Source: Toxotes chatareus
Taxonomy: Eukaryota > Chordata > Actinopteri > Toxotidae
Assembly (NCBI GenBank): GCA_016801885.1
Contig: CM028894.1
Span: 10,051,241-10,115,240 of the forward strand
Direction: 5' to 3'
Length of the DNA: 64,000 bases
The notes under the pieces are model-generated. The model had not been told where the DNA came from and ran no database searches. It saw nothing but the letters and a program-made list of their open reading frames with translations. Numbering within the stretch: the stretch's first letter is position 1; each line of letters begins with the position of its first letter. Shown in pieces: positions 12,199 through 23,865 of the stretch. Position numbers and translations under genes: made by a program.

Positions 12199-12308
12199 GC
12201 AGTAGTGGAAGACACATTACAGTCATTTACTCAACTCAAAGTAGAAGTACCACAGTGTAAAATACACCGTTACAGGTAAAAGTCCTTAATTTAAAATTTT
12301 ACTTACCA
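12199..12308 (+). repeat. Teleost dispersed repeat fragment, copy 1
   Basis: It begins GCAGTAGTGGAAGACA and continues with TTTACTCAACTCAAAGTAGAAGTACC and GTAAAAGTCC wording. This is a diverged version of a common percomorph repeat (GCAGTGGTGGAAGAAGTATTC...AAGTAAAAGTACC), recognised from memory. It aligns without gaps to 56654-56695, with 29 of 42 bases identical by my hand count. Confidence 0.65.
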
Positions 12309-12358
12309 TATTTTTCAGCTGTAGTTGCAATAGGTGGAAATACATAACACACTCATGT

Positions 12359-12376
12359 ACACACACACACACACAA
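12359..12376. repeat. Short (CA)n microsatellite
   Basis: About eight CA units, beginning about 50 bases after the dispersed repeat fragment at 12199-12308. Confidence 0.9.
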
Positions 12377-13239
12377 TAGTCTGGCGGCAAACTGTGCAAA
12401 TGAATTTCACATTACTGTAGGTCACTGAATTCATTTCTGAAATGGCAATTGGTATAATCTCTCAAGGGACTTGTTGTGAGTAGTGGGCCACATTTACCCA
12501 GTTACCCTTACACCCCAGTGTAGATTAAGAAATACATTTACCCACCATCAGCCCATCAACTCAAGCCCATTTGTTTCCCCTCAGACAATATGGATTAAAC
12601 TGTTTTTGTCTGTAGTTAATTTTAACGGGGGAACGCGGCTGGCTGTGAACACTGCAGCAGAGGACAGGCCAGAAGCTTTCCCTGGAGAAGAGACATCCTC
12701 CCTCTTATCCCGTCCTTTTGTTTTATGAAATACTTTCCCCTAGGCTCATTAAGAGAAAATCTAGCTTTTTGCAGCAGCCTTATCTGCTGTGATCTGAACT
12801 CGAGGACTCAGTCATACAATCCACAGTCAGCCTTGATCTGCAGGCCAGCACTGGAGAAGAGACATTTGAGAAGTTCCTACAAGAATTAAATATTCTGCCA
12901 CATGCTGAAAGGCTTCAAAGCCAGTCAGCTATTTTCAAAACTTTCCAAAAAAATATTTTTAGAGAGAAAAAGTCACTATATTCAAACCTGAAGATGAAGC
13001 ACAAGATTAAGCTTATTTAATGCATTTATTACTGAAGACACACAATATTGCAACTACTGTTCCTGCTATCCCGTTATATACGGTATTCATGGACCTTCTA
13101 TCCGAGTACTAGCGCTGCAGCATCACCTCAGACAACACTCCTTAGTGCTAAATTGACTCCAGTTGTCTCTCTCTTTCTCTCCCCCACTTCAGAACGACCT
13201 TGCAAAGATGACTTTCCTCTTTAACCCAGAGCTGTGTAG
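12377..13239. other. Unannotated noncoding sequence
   Basis: No recognisable gene, repeat or regulatory cluster. The 81-codon frame starting at 12483 has no protein-like motif. Confidence 0.6.
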
Positions 13240-13420
13240 CTAGCTCAGCGCTGCCTCTCCCACACCTTGTCCCCATTGTTGCTGATCTTATCGTTCAGCC
13301 TATCAGAGGACTAATGACCCCGGCAATCGTTGCTGACCCGTCGGGGGAAGTGCTGCTGCCAAAGAGAAGGGAGGAGAGTCCATTAAAAGATTAATGTAAG
13401 GAAGTGGACACTGTCCTCCT
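13240..13420. promoter_or_regulatory. Candidate cis-regulatory block
   Basis: Repeat-free sequence, with four CpGs between about 13320 and 13345, a GATCTTATC GATA-type pair near 13284, and an ATTAAAAGATTAATG segment near 13382. It contains no coding frame. The call rests on composition and motifs only. Confidence 0.25.
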
Positions 13421-13619
13421 GGACTTGTGGAGCACTACAGCAGGAAGGGGAATTTGATTTATTGTTATCCCCCCTCCTCACTTGCTGAATAGGCAGAGAA
13501 GGATGAGCGAGGTGAAGTGGCTTGCTTTGTCAAGAACAACTGACTGCAGGAGTATTTGTTTCATATTTAAAAAAAACAAAAAAGAATCATACTATAATGA
13601 CAATATTTAAATAGTCTGT
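13421..13619. other. Unannotated noncoding sequence
   Basis: AT-rich spacer with an A-rich patch near 13568-13585. Nothing else is seen. Confidence 0.6.
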
Positions 13620-13860
13620 GATTCATTGAATAGATTAAATGCTCCCAGCTTAGGCCGGCATTAGTCAGCAGAAACTTTGCTTATGAGCAAGTCAACACCG
13701 GGGCCTGACTGAGAACACACTGCCCTATTCATCACTCAGCACGCTGCAATTAAGCATTCTGTTACTTTGGCAACTGTTTTTGATATTTATTTGATCAAAG
13801 CGTAGAGTGACATAAGCCCCGCAACCTCACCTCCATTACTCATGCCTGTGGCATAATGTT
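13620..13860. promoter_or_regulatory. Candidate cis-regulatory block
   Basis: Unique-looking sequence mixing GC-balanced patches (AGGCCGGCATTAG, ACCGGGGCCTG) with AT-rich homeobox-like cores (GCAATTAAGC). A TTTGATCAAAG palindrome lies at about 13790-13800 and contains TCF/LEF-like half-sites. No frame or repeat is seen. The appearance is typical of vertebrate conserved elements, which is inference. Confidence 0.27.
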
Positions 13861-16800
13861 GGCATTTGTGCAGAAAAAAAAAGTTTCCTATTATATGCTT
13901 TTAGTAAAGATTTGCTGTCAAGCCTGAGGAACCTTGTTTCCCTGACTCCTTAAGTAAGGGCCTGAACTTTTATAATGGGCACAAACAATGACTTCTGCTG
14001 CTCTGCATGGGCACTGAGAGAGCAGACTTACTGCTGAGAGAGAGACAGAGGGAAAGAAATTATTCTTCACTTTTGATTGTCAGGTCTCTCCAAGTTGTTG
14101 ACATCCGCTCTTAAGTCTCGGTTATATCTAGCAGTGCATGCAGCTGGAATTTCCTTGTTTGCTTACAAGCAAAACATACCTGTTGTTGTGGAAAAAAAAA
14201 AAGTCAGGACTCACACATATACACTCCAGTGCTCGCTGATGTGATAGAAGCTGTGTTTGGCATCAACAATTTCTCAGTGGAATCACTATCAAGTTAACAT
14301 CCTTGTGAGATAATACCAGCCTCTGAAGGCAGGCATCCAGAATGAGGGTAATCCACTACACATTCCTCCTCCCTCATTCTCCACCTCCAGTTGATCGTAT
14401 CCAGGTTAAATGTTAATTGGACAAAATCTCAGACCTCCTTTGTTTTAATGGCTGCAGTTCTCATTTTCTCTCTTGCCGCTACACTCGTTACAGAGTTTTA
14501 GCAGAGATAGATGTGAATGGTTTTGCAAACACAGCTCGGCTTAGTCTGTGAAGACTTACTGTCCACATTTTACAATGGATCATAATGGGCTTTCTTGCCA
14601 TTCGCAGTGTTTGCACCATTAGCCAGTGATGACTTTGCATCTAAGCCTGACTGAGATGAACGCGGCTGTCAGGTGTCAAATAGCAATAAATAGCCTGCTG
14701 AGGCTAAGTGCTTCTGTATGAGAGCAGGGCTGGTACCTGTTGGAATATTACAATGTCAGCAAGCTCAATGAAACACACGAATTCTGTGTTCAACACCTAC
14801 TCAGGTTGTGACTACACATTACAAGACCAGACTGATGCTAATCTTGCTCCAAAAGGTTAAAATTCTAACAATAACTCTTGAGCAGTTTCCTGTTCACTTT
14901 GGATCAGTGGAAACAATCTGTAACATAACAGTGACACATTATCATATTGTCACCAGATATGGGGAACTTGCATCTACACAAATGAATATACTAAGTGTAT
15001 AGTAATGTGTGCAATATCATAATCTCACAACAGCGAAAGCAGCTCCACAAGTCACCTGTCAAAGATCCCAGGATTACCCACAATGCACATGAGTAAACGT
15101 CTAAAAAAAAAAAAAAAATCCGGCTCCCCTGTCTGGTTGACAAGCCTCCCTTTGTCAACAGGACACACCCACGAAAATGACAGAAATGATAGATGCGATG
15201 GCTGGTAGTCAACCTATCTTCCGAGACAAGATGAATGCAAACTGGCAAAATCAGATCCGCTGTTCTGAGTGATTATTCTTAATGTCATCTGTTACAGTAG
15301 CTTCAGCATTTCAGTCATTTCAATCAAACGTAGTAGCAGCATCGCAGGGAATATCATTGTTTTATATTAGGTAAGTCAGGTGGAATGTCTCTAAAATGAC
15401 TCTCAACCCTTGCAGAGACTTAATTTCTGTATATTTCAATTATCAGTCAGTGTGATTGTTACTTAAACACTTATTTGAAAGGCAAAATCAATTTTTTTTC
15501 CAATTACAATAGCACAACCAAAAGACCCAGATGGCATCCAGTTTCATATTCCAGTAAGCGTGACAGTTTCAAAGTGATGCAGAACGACCGAATCACTTTC
15601 AGTGCTCTTTGCTTGCTTTCACTTTCTCGGGCCCTAGAGAGAGACAGCCTTCACATTATATTCAAATAGACACAGAGGGGTCAACTCATTACACAAAAAT
15701 GAAAATCAGCAGCACAGATGTCACTTTCCTTTGTCTTTCTTCTGAAACATGCTGACATATCGCACAGCCATCACCTCAGGGATGAAGTCACAGTGTCAGG
15801 AAAATAAACAGGATAGAAGGCAATTGGCTATTTCTTGCAATTCAGGTGTTTGTGATATTTGCTCACAAAACGATTCCCTCAACTTTCCTGCACCGGCCAC
15901 CGCAGGTTAGAGAGTAGACAGTTGCATAAGACTCGCAGCTCTTTTTCTTACATAATTTCCCACTGCTGTTCACTCACAGGCATGTTCTTTGGTCTTTAAA
16001 GCTCTTTTTGATCCGTCCTGCCACAACGGGAAGTCATGGCAGGGAACATAACATAATGCGATTTGAGATCATACAATCTGATTTCTAAAATAGAAATTTA
16101 GATATAATTAAAGTCGAAATGACAGATGTAACTCTAGACTTAGATCAGTATGCTCACTTTGGCAGCCTTTTAACTTGCCATAACTATCTAATCTGTTTTT
16201 TTTTTTTTTTTAGTACAAAACAATCAACACATCTAAAGAAACACTCAGCTGGACATCAGTGGACAAGTTTCTAGGATTGGATTTTTATCATTTTTCAAGT
16301 TGTAAAACCTCGTCACTGTTATAATCTGTTGTACTGTGTTTAAGAGCCTCCTTTCATGTCGACATTGTGTAGACTTTGGGCGATGTCTCACTTTAACTCC
16401 TCACTGCTCTTAAGCTGCGTGACTCACAAGAGGCAGACTGAAAAAGGAATGGTCAAAACTGATGCATCACAGGTGGAGATATCCTGAGTTTTAGTCTCAC
16501 ATATTGCTCAGGCTCCAAAAAAGCACTGGGTTCCCATAATGCAACTCAGCAGCATCTCTTGTAAGCCCTTCTGTGTGTTATACATATTATATTTGAAACT
16601 CCACATTGAAAGTCTAAAGGCCAGTAACCCTGTTGACCTTATCAGGGTATTTTCTCAGACCTTAGCGAGCTCTGTCCAGAGCCACACAGCCTCAGGATAT
16701 ATACAGTTGTTTTCATGGGTTGAGTACTTCTCCTCAAGATGAGTAAACTGATAAGTTTATGGGTAGACTTGGTGTCCCAGTAGGTTTTCCAAAAAGCGAT

Positions 16801-17183
16801 TTTTATATCAAAAGTGTTATTGAGCCTTACAGTCACATTTGAACAGAGGAAAAAAAAGAACTTGGCCAGAGAGAAAGAGAGAGAGCTGGGTATTAGAACA
16901 GAAGGGCGGGCAGGGAAAAAGGAGGAATGGTTAGTGGGCAGTTGAAAAAAAAAGACAGAGAGGGGTCAAGGATTCAGCCATGCTGGAGTGTGGTCAAAAG
17001 CACTAAAAGCTTTATGCTTTAACAGGATTGTTAGGCAAGATACCCAAAGCCTCACTGGCTCATGTTGCTTAGAGCATAATGATTGGTCGGTGTGGTATTT
17101 TATATGCAGCATGGGTAATTAAATCGGTGGATACTGTTCCGGAATCGATAAGAGCCCAGTGACATAAAGTATTACCACCAAAC

Positions 17184-17188
<5 letters not shown>
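13861..17188. other. Unannotated noncoding sequence
   Basis: No exon or dispersed repeat is recognised. Homopolymers include 16 A at 15103-15118 and 18 T at 16196-16213. An 8-bp hairpin (GTTGACAA / TTGTCAAC) spans 15136-15159. A GA-rich stretch lies near 16860-16970. Confidence 0.6.

Positions 17189-17262
<74 letters not shown>
17189..17262. repeat. (TG)n microsatellite, 37 units
   Basis: Seventy-four bases of perfect TG, the longest microsatellite in the window. The long His-Thr open frames on the minus strand arise only from it. The downstream flank (17263-17345) is G/A-rich. Confidence 0.99.
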
Positions 17263-17264
<2 letters not shown>

Positions 17265-17345
17265 GAGGGGGACAAAGTGAGATATAGAGAAAAAGAGAGA
17301 GGGTGAGGAAAGGGAACATGAGAGGCAGGGAGTGAGGGACAGAGT
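17263..17345. repeat. Purine-rich flank of the TG microsatellite
   Basis: GGGGAGGGGGACAAAG followed by GAGA/GGGA words on the plus strand. It is compositionally continuous with the microsatellite and is probably a compound simple repeat. Confidence 0.7.
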
Positions 17346-17349
17346 GGGC

Positions 17350-18060
17350 AGCACAAATTGCAAGCTAAATTTTTATTATGACAGATGAGATGGGTTATTG
17401 GAATCCAGGCAAGGCTCTTTGACTGTAGATGCCATTACAGGACACGGCTGCTTTAAATCTGGGTCACCTATCGACTTAACCTCGCATTGGGCATCAGCAG
17501 GGCCTCATTGCTGTGTAATTATTCCTGGAATAAATAGGACATTTGGCTTGTGGCACTACACCACATAGCGGCTGGTATAATGGACAGTGTGGAATTCATT
17601 TGTTCTCCTCTGTTCTTTCCTAATCCCTCCTCTCAACCTCTATTAACTCTCAACATTTTTCATTTCTTCCTCTGAGCCCTCTTCTACCCTTTGGTTTTCA
17701 TGCCATCATTGTTTCTGTCCTTTTTTGTGCCCTGCTTTATCTTATTCCCCGCTGTCCTTGAGCAGGTGGGGGGGTGTCATATGAGCCTCTGAAGGAATGC
17801 ACCATTAGGAAGGAGTTGTTAACAAAACACTATGAACTGTAATGCAGGGGAAAATTAAATGCAGCCCACGAAATATGATTTCAAAAATCAAAATCCACAG
17901 CATCCTTATCTAGCCTACTGTTGTTGGGGGGGTTGAAGATATTTTGGGTGGCCATTTGGCTCCATAATGCCTGTTCAAACCAGATCTGAGTGCAGCACAT
18001 TATTGCCTGCAAAAACCGCTCTGGCTCTTTGGCCGCACAGCAGCTGAAAGAAATGAAAGC
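17350..18060. promoter_or_regulatory. Candidate cis-regulatory region
   Basis: Mostly repeat-free sequence with AT-rich cores (GTGTAATTATTCC near 17513, AAATTTTTATTATGAC near 17367) between GC-balanced segments. A pyrimidine-rich interval spans about 17590-17760. No coding frame is seen. This and the block at 18180-18690 are the densest conserved-element-like stretches in the middle of the window. Motif cores like these also occur by chance in AT-rich DNA. Confidence 0.25.
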
Positions 18061-18179
18061 CCCCCTAAGCTTCTAGCAGGGTGTGCTCATACTCGTGTGT
18101 GTGACTGTCTTCCTTTCGTGTGTGTCTTGCTGGGAGGTGACCGGCTCAGTAATTGGTCCTAGAGGCTTTTACCTGGCGG

Positions 18180-18690
18180 CGATGACTAGCCATGTCAGTG
18201 CCTTTTTTTTTTTTTTCCCTCCTTCAGCTCCAAATGTCCTCATTGGCCATTTAGAGCTCATTACCAATACTTCTAAAAACTGTTTCAACTGTCATGAAAG
18301 GGGTAAAAAAAAAAAAAAAAAAAAAAAAAAGAAGGGGAGTACATTTTTTGTCATTAATTATAAGCCAGACATTTGTTAGTGGAAGTATGCAAGCTATTTT
18401 CATGCACATCACAAAGAGAACAGACGCTTGTCCCTTTGCCTTCATTAGAATGAGTTCTGTACAACTTAGCTTTTATTAAAAACAACAGGGGTTCCAGTCC
18501 CCGCTTCTGCATTCATTGTTTTTAATCTTTGCTAATTAATTTGAAGAGGTCCTGATTAAAATAATGGAACTGTCGCTGAAGACATTGTTTTAAGCTTATG
18601 TGAATTCAGGGCAGCTGTTTGAACAGTATATAAGAGGGCTTTTCAAGTAATTAAATTTATGATTCACTGCATTGTTCCGAAGCATATGCA
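18180..18690. promoter_or_regulatory. Candidate cis-regulatory region, homeobox-core rich
   Basis: It contains CATTAATTATAAG near 18353, GCTAATTAATTTG near 18530, AAGTAATTAAATTT near 18645 and GCATATGCATG near 18681. It is interrupted only by a T-run near 18205-18217 and the A-run at 18305-18330. Clustering of TAATTA-type cores suits a developmental enhancer, but neither conservation nor activity can be read from one genome. Confidence 0.3.
18305..18330. repeat. Poly(A) run, 26 bases
   Basis: Twenty-six A residues. The flanks are similar: GAAAGGGGT to the left and GAAGGGGAGT to the right. The Lys-rich frame across it is not a gene. Confidence 0.95.
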
Positions 18691-20900
18691 TGTTTTTTTT
18701 TCAAGTGTTGTTCAATAGAGTTTAATCTTTTTTAAAGATTCTGAGGAGCATTTCTTTTGTGTTTATGGCAGAAATTCTGTTGGAGTGGGATGGATTTGAC
18801 TTTAGGAGTATACATCTTAATTGAGTTGACTTATTTCCTTTGTAAATACTTTAACTTGCGTAAAATCCTATGTTTTTTTGCATTACCTTTAAAGGATTCA
18901 TCTGTATCAGAGCCATTACCGTCCAGATTTCTATTCCAGTACTCTCCTCCCCTGTTCAGCCGGCCCGTTTTTTGTCAGCTCTAAACAGGTTGTTCTGGTC
19001 TGCTCTTTTCTGTCTGACAGGCAGCTAAAAGCTCATTTTGGGTACAGCGAGTCAGAACACATGGAACCTGTGGTAGAAACTTTCAGAGTGCTCATCTCAG
19101 GCTGACAGCAGGCAAGTCCCTCCAGCATTACCGTAGTTGGCCGTGACTGATTTCTCCAAGGCAGGCAGAGCCACAGGAGGCTAAATGTTCTTCTTTGGCT
19201 TGTCCGTTTTGATTTGCTCTCGATGTACGGCTGTTCAACATTATGTCTTTTGGTTGTGCTGTCTTTGTATTAACACTGTTAGCAGCAGTTGTTTATGACT
19301 AAAGGACAGGACAGCACAAGTAGGATACAACTAGGAAATTATTTTTAGATGCGTGCTTTGAGATTACCTTTGTTCTGTTTTTTTTTTCACCACAGTGAAA
19401 GTACATCATGTTTTCTCTATTGTAAACATGGATAATAGTCTTGAAACATGCTGTAACCTAAAAGAAATTTTAGACTCTAAAAACACAGATGACATGTCCG
19501 TCCTCTAAACGCACATGAAATGTTTATCTGTCAGTACCCGGGTGTCACCTGTTTAGCAGATGGTGGACAGAGGGACAGGCTGATTCATGCAGTGAACAGC
19601 TGCATGAATCAGCTTGGATGTAAGAAAAGTGCTTATTATATTTATCCAGTCAAAGGCTCAGATATTAAATTTGTTGGGTTTTTTTATGTTTGCAAATGAT
19701 CTCTTATGTTGACAGTGGCGGCACAAAGAATGTACTGTACATGGCTTTTGTTAATGTGCACAAGTCTAAAGAGGTTGTGGGGAAGAAATAAATCATTTTA
19801 TTTACTCTATTATCAGTTTTAGCTATAGGAGGATGTTTGCAGTGACAGTCTGCCAATAAGGGAATAGACATTCAGGCTTAGAGTAAGAATATCTAGGGCT
19901 GGAGACCCATATGGTGTGTGTGTAAACTGCAGAACAGTTGCCAAGGCGACGTTATCACCCATTATCCATCATTGGAAGCAACAAAACCAGACTCTGCTAT
20001 TTATTCTGCTGTTTTCTCAGAAATGGAGGTGACAGTGTGATGGCGGAGAGAGTACATTATTGATCAACACAAGACCCGACTTGTCCCCCTTGTTTGTTCT
20101 CTGATGGCAATCCCACAGTCCTCCCTATGAGCAAGAGTGGTGGGCTATCTTGTTCAACAGTGGTTTATGGGGCCTGTCACTGGGATGTGAAGGAGCATGT
20201 AGCACAAAGGGAAGCTGTGCCAAGACTCCCAAGGGAGGGAGGGGATGTGGGGGCAGGGTCAGAGGTCACAGGCTGTGAGTACAACAATCTTGGGCTAAGA
20301 TTCCTGGGTGGAGGAAAGAGAATGGTGGCAGTTGTGCTCTTTGTAGGGGGTGGGTGAAATAGTCAAGCCAGTACTTCCACATACTCAAGCCTTGAGCAGA
20401 GGATGAAAAGAAAATGAAAGAGAGGCATTCGACTATGCCATAAATCTTCATTATTGTCAAAAAAAATCTATTAAAAAAAACACGAAAGTAAGGCAGAATG
20501 TGCAGTATTCACATTTCAGTTTAAGAAATTATTCTAATGTCTCCAACCAAAACACCTGAGGAAGCCTAATGGACACTATTTTTTCTTTTAAACCGAACCA
20601 AAAGACTTCACTTTTCTCTCCACCGACAACCCCACTCAAAATAACTGCAGTAGGACACTCCCTCTCTATGATGGGTACAAAGATGGCCTTCCTTTGTTAG
20701 GAGAGAGATATATATGAGATGGGAGATACAAAGCCAAGGCTCTTAATAAAAATCATCCATTTTTGTCAGAGCTGGCCAGGGGAAAATTTGCAGCAGTATC
20801 AATAGATGGCCCTTTTTTCTCACTTCTTTATCTCATCCTACCTTCATCACATCCTTCATTTCTATCTTTCTCTCCTTCTTTCTGAGCTACAGCATACATC
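18691..20900. other. Unannotated noncoding sequence
   Basis: No gene or dispersed repeat is recognised. An X-box-like site with one mismatch lies at 19937-19950 (GTTGCC AA GGCGAC). A G-rich patch of GGGAGGGAGGGG type is found around 20230-20255. The hairpin at 19579-19613 is listed separately. Confidence 0.58.
19579..19613. repeat. Perfect 14-bp inverted repeat (hairpin)
   Basis: GCTGATTCATGCAG at 19579-19592 is followed by a 7-base spacer and its exact reverse complement at 19600-19613. A G-T wobble could close one further inner pair. The stem is too short for a typical microRNA precursor. It could be a palindromic protein site, a small foldback remnant or chance. Confidence 0.9.
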
Positions 20901-20901
20901 A

Positions 20902-20929
20902 GCAGAGAGAGAGAGAGGGAGAGAGAGAG
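20902..20929. repeat. (GA)n microsatellite
   Basis: GAGAGA array with a single GGGA interruption. Confidence 0.9.
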
Positions 20930-22819
20930 CATCACCTTGACAGCCACTGTTAAACTCCTAAATCATTTAGTCTCTTTTTGAAGTCTGACCTCTCTGCTGT
21001 ACGTTTTTTGGGCTATCGAGTGGCACCGAAAGTCACACTTATCATGAGGTAAGGGATTACTACCAGACTGCCATTTATTTCTCGATTTCACCGTGATGGG
21101 AGTCTGTAGGTGTGATTGAATTCTTCCCTTTCTCCCTCCTCTTGAGCATTTAGACCCACTGTGGGGGAAGTGAGTTGACTACCCAAAACTGCGCCACACA
21201 TTCCTCAAACTAGATTATTGTTATTTCCTCACATACTGGATAGAAGTTTATAGCCAATATGCTGCTCTATGAAGAAAAATGTTGCAGCAGCAGTAGAGCT
21301 GCCCCCACATTTTCAAATAATGCACCACTGTTCTTGACGGTTTGTGAATCATTCCTTGTAAATGTTGAGGAGTCTGTGCTGAGGATACTGAGGGGGTAAA
21401 TATGATAAGAGAATGTGTAAACACATCAGTCATACTGGTGTTGCGGTGGTTGCTGATACACTCCTGTAGGTAGGATTGTCATGCCAGGGGATGATGGCGC
21501 AACTCTTCTCCATGAGAGCATGAAACAGGATTACGAGCACATCAGCAAACATTCAAACCACAACCTTTATTTTGGGACAACTACTTGTCAAAATAATACA
21601 GTTGCTGACTTTAACCTTTTGTGTTTGATTTAGTTCTCTTGATATAGCACTTGCACACAGAAATATACAGAAATATATGTTGCAACTAGAATCAGTGTTG
21701 GGTTTTAGTCTATAAATAACAAAAATACTGTGTAGTGTTTTAACACTAAATTGTGTGATGTCACCTATGTGGTGGTGGTACCAATAAAGCACGTCATTTT
21801 ATCGTGAGGATGTCATCCAGCATCTTATCACCGGAGCAGACTGTCTAAAGCAAGTCGAGGAGAGCTTGTCATACGTGTGAAAGCGGCTCCTCAGCGTGAC
21901 TGACAGCTTTCCCACATTCATGACCATTTAGAACTGTGCTCTACTAAGAACTTCACCGACAGGTTTCAGCAGGCTGGAGGGGAGGATGCTGTGGAAGTAA
22001 ATGTTTCTCCCCTGCTCAGAGAAATCCGATTGGACCTTGGCTTTTGCCTGCGAGCTGATATGACTGGCTGCTGCAGTTTTGCCCCTGACGCTTGGTTACC
22101 CACCGCTTGTCAGCCAGCTCCCATCATGCCACATGCCCCTGCAGCTGTACCTAAGGGCAACACACACCTTGTCACCAGCAGGAGCATGATAATACGCCCA
22201 TGAGTTTAGTGCATAGGCCTTCACGTCCTGAAGAGTAGCACCTCGGTTCACACATAGAAACACTTTTTCCTTTACGCCTGTCACATCACATGCCTAAATA
22301 GCACCGACTAAACTGTTACAGACTTCCCTACTGTCTCACCGTCTGACCACTTCCTGACTCTAAATGGCACAAAATCTAATCGCTGCACAGGTTGTGGTGT
22401 GAAATGAGAGCCAGCAGACGCCTACTAATATGATCTGTCACAGTCGGTTGGACGGGAGAAAAATATGGAGCAGGGGTTGGCTCACCTTGATAAGCACAGG
22501 AGCCTTTCCCTTTTTTACATGATTCAAATATGGATACACACTACAAAGATGTATCTCCTCCCACCAGCTGCATGTTTTTCAAAGGACCCCCTTCTCCTTT
22601 CTTCTCTTCCCCACCCTCCACTCCAACTCCTGCTTCCTCCATCAGTGTCACCAATTGCTTTTTTCCAGCCTGCTTTTAAATTAGTCTGTCTCCCCATCTT
22701 CGCCTCTCATGTTATTTTCATAGAAGGCAATCCAAAGTGGATTGCATGTTAATTCAAATATGCGATCACTGTCCCTCGCATGAGATAGTGGACAGAAAGC
22801 AATTGGAGCTCAGGAACAG
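20930..22819. other. Unannotated noncoding sequence
   Basis: No exon or repeat is recognised. About 21820-22230 is GC-balanced with scattered CpG and no repeat similarity, and might be a conserved element. A pyrimidine-rich patch lies near 22590-22640. Confidence 0.55.
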
Positions 22820-22930
22820 GGTAGACATGTCATGCAGACGAGCCCCAAATGTGTCTCCTGCCGGGACGGCTGACAGAAAATGCAAATAATTTCCGTCTCG
22901 CTTAGCCAGTGTCTAGACGCTGCTCTCTTC
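22820..22930. promoter_or_regulatory. Candidate cis-regulatory block with POU octamer
   Basis: Six CpGs in roughly 90 bases, and an exact ATGCAAAT octamer at 22880-22887 followed by AATTT. There is no repeat or reading frame. Confidence 0.25.
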
Positions 22931-23730
22931 ATGACTTTGAAGCTACAGTACAGTTTTCAATAACGATATATTGCGATAGTTGTTTGAACAGCCTTTGATT
23001 TCTTTTCTTTTTTTTTCAATGGGTCCATGGGTCACCAACTTCATTATAAATGGTGTCATATTACGCATCACAGAAAGTTTAAAAAAACAACTCCTGCTTA
23101 AAGATGTGATTAATTTGGAAAGGGCTCGCAATCACGCACTAGTAAGAAGTCACACACACACATATATTGTACACACACTAAATGAAAAAAATCCTGGTCC
23201 CCAACTCCTTGGCCCTGACATGAATCCACAAGCAGCGAGCCTGCTCTTTGGTTACAACCATACTGATGAACATCTACATCCAATATGTTGCTCCATTGAT
23301 TCTTCATTATTCCAATTCCCAGGACCATTTCAATGTGGCATGGCAGCAAGATGTACACAATTAATTTGTGCTTTCTATTAAAACCAAGTCATTAAAAGCA
23401 TGCTGCACAACAATTTATAATTAAAATACCAGCACAAGCGAGAGGTGAAAGTCTCATTAGTATTGGTGCAACGTGCCATTTATTTCCTTGACTAATTTAA
23501 ATAGCCAGTTTTAGCTGTGACTGTGGTGATTTATGTACTGCACATACTGTATGCATTATAGGCTGAGTGTTCAGAGATGGTGACAGTACTAGGAAAAATG
23601 GGTTTCTTTAATTACAAATAATAGTAGGTAGCATCAAGGCCAATAAAATATGTGAATGTAAAGAGCATGAATTCTAAATGTTATTCACTCTCTCATATGC
23701 TAATATGGCAGCCCTTAGCTTTTTGAAGCT
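22931..23730. other. Unannotated noncoding sequence
   Basis: A 133-codon frame (22980-23381, plus) crosses a short CA-rich patch and shows no family motif, so I treat it as chance. About 23360-23520 (TAATTTGTGCTTTC, ACAATTTATAATTAAAATACC) is repeat-free and conserved-element-like. Confidence 0.5.
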
Positions 23731-23865
23731 CCAGTACTTTATAACTTAGCTTCAAAACTAATGTCATTCCCATAAAACTCAGCAAACTAAGCTGTTGAAC
23801 ATTACCTGCTAAACATCAGCATATTAGCATTGTCACTGTGAGCATGTTAGTATGCTGATTTGGCA
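23731..23865 (+). repeat. Teleost dispersed repeat, copy A fragment
   Basis: It contains CCAGTACTTTATAACTT, AAAACTAATGTCATTCCC, CATTACCTGCTAAACATC and TGTCACTGTGAGCATGTT. I recall this word order from an abundant, mostly noncoding teleost repeat. The same family appears at 27186-27807 (shared TTGTCACTGTGAGC) and 43246-43302. I cannot give a class or name. Confidence 0.7.

Noticed and set aside
17119..17363. Poly(His-Thr) minus-strand frames
   Set aside because: A translation artefact of the (TG)37 microsatellite. The same applies to frames over 4627-4673 and 8431-8484.
18480..18510. GGGGTTCCAGTCCCCGC as a possible tRNA T-arm
   Set aside because: No matching acceptor, D-arm or anticodon arm in the flanks.
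22980..23381. 133-codon plus-strand frame
   Set aside because: It spans a CA-rich patch and shows no homology I can recognise. Its length is plausible for a chance maximum in 64 kb of six frames.
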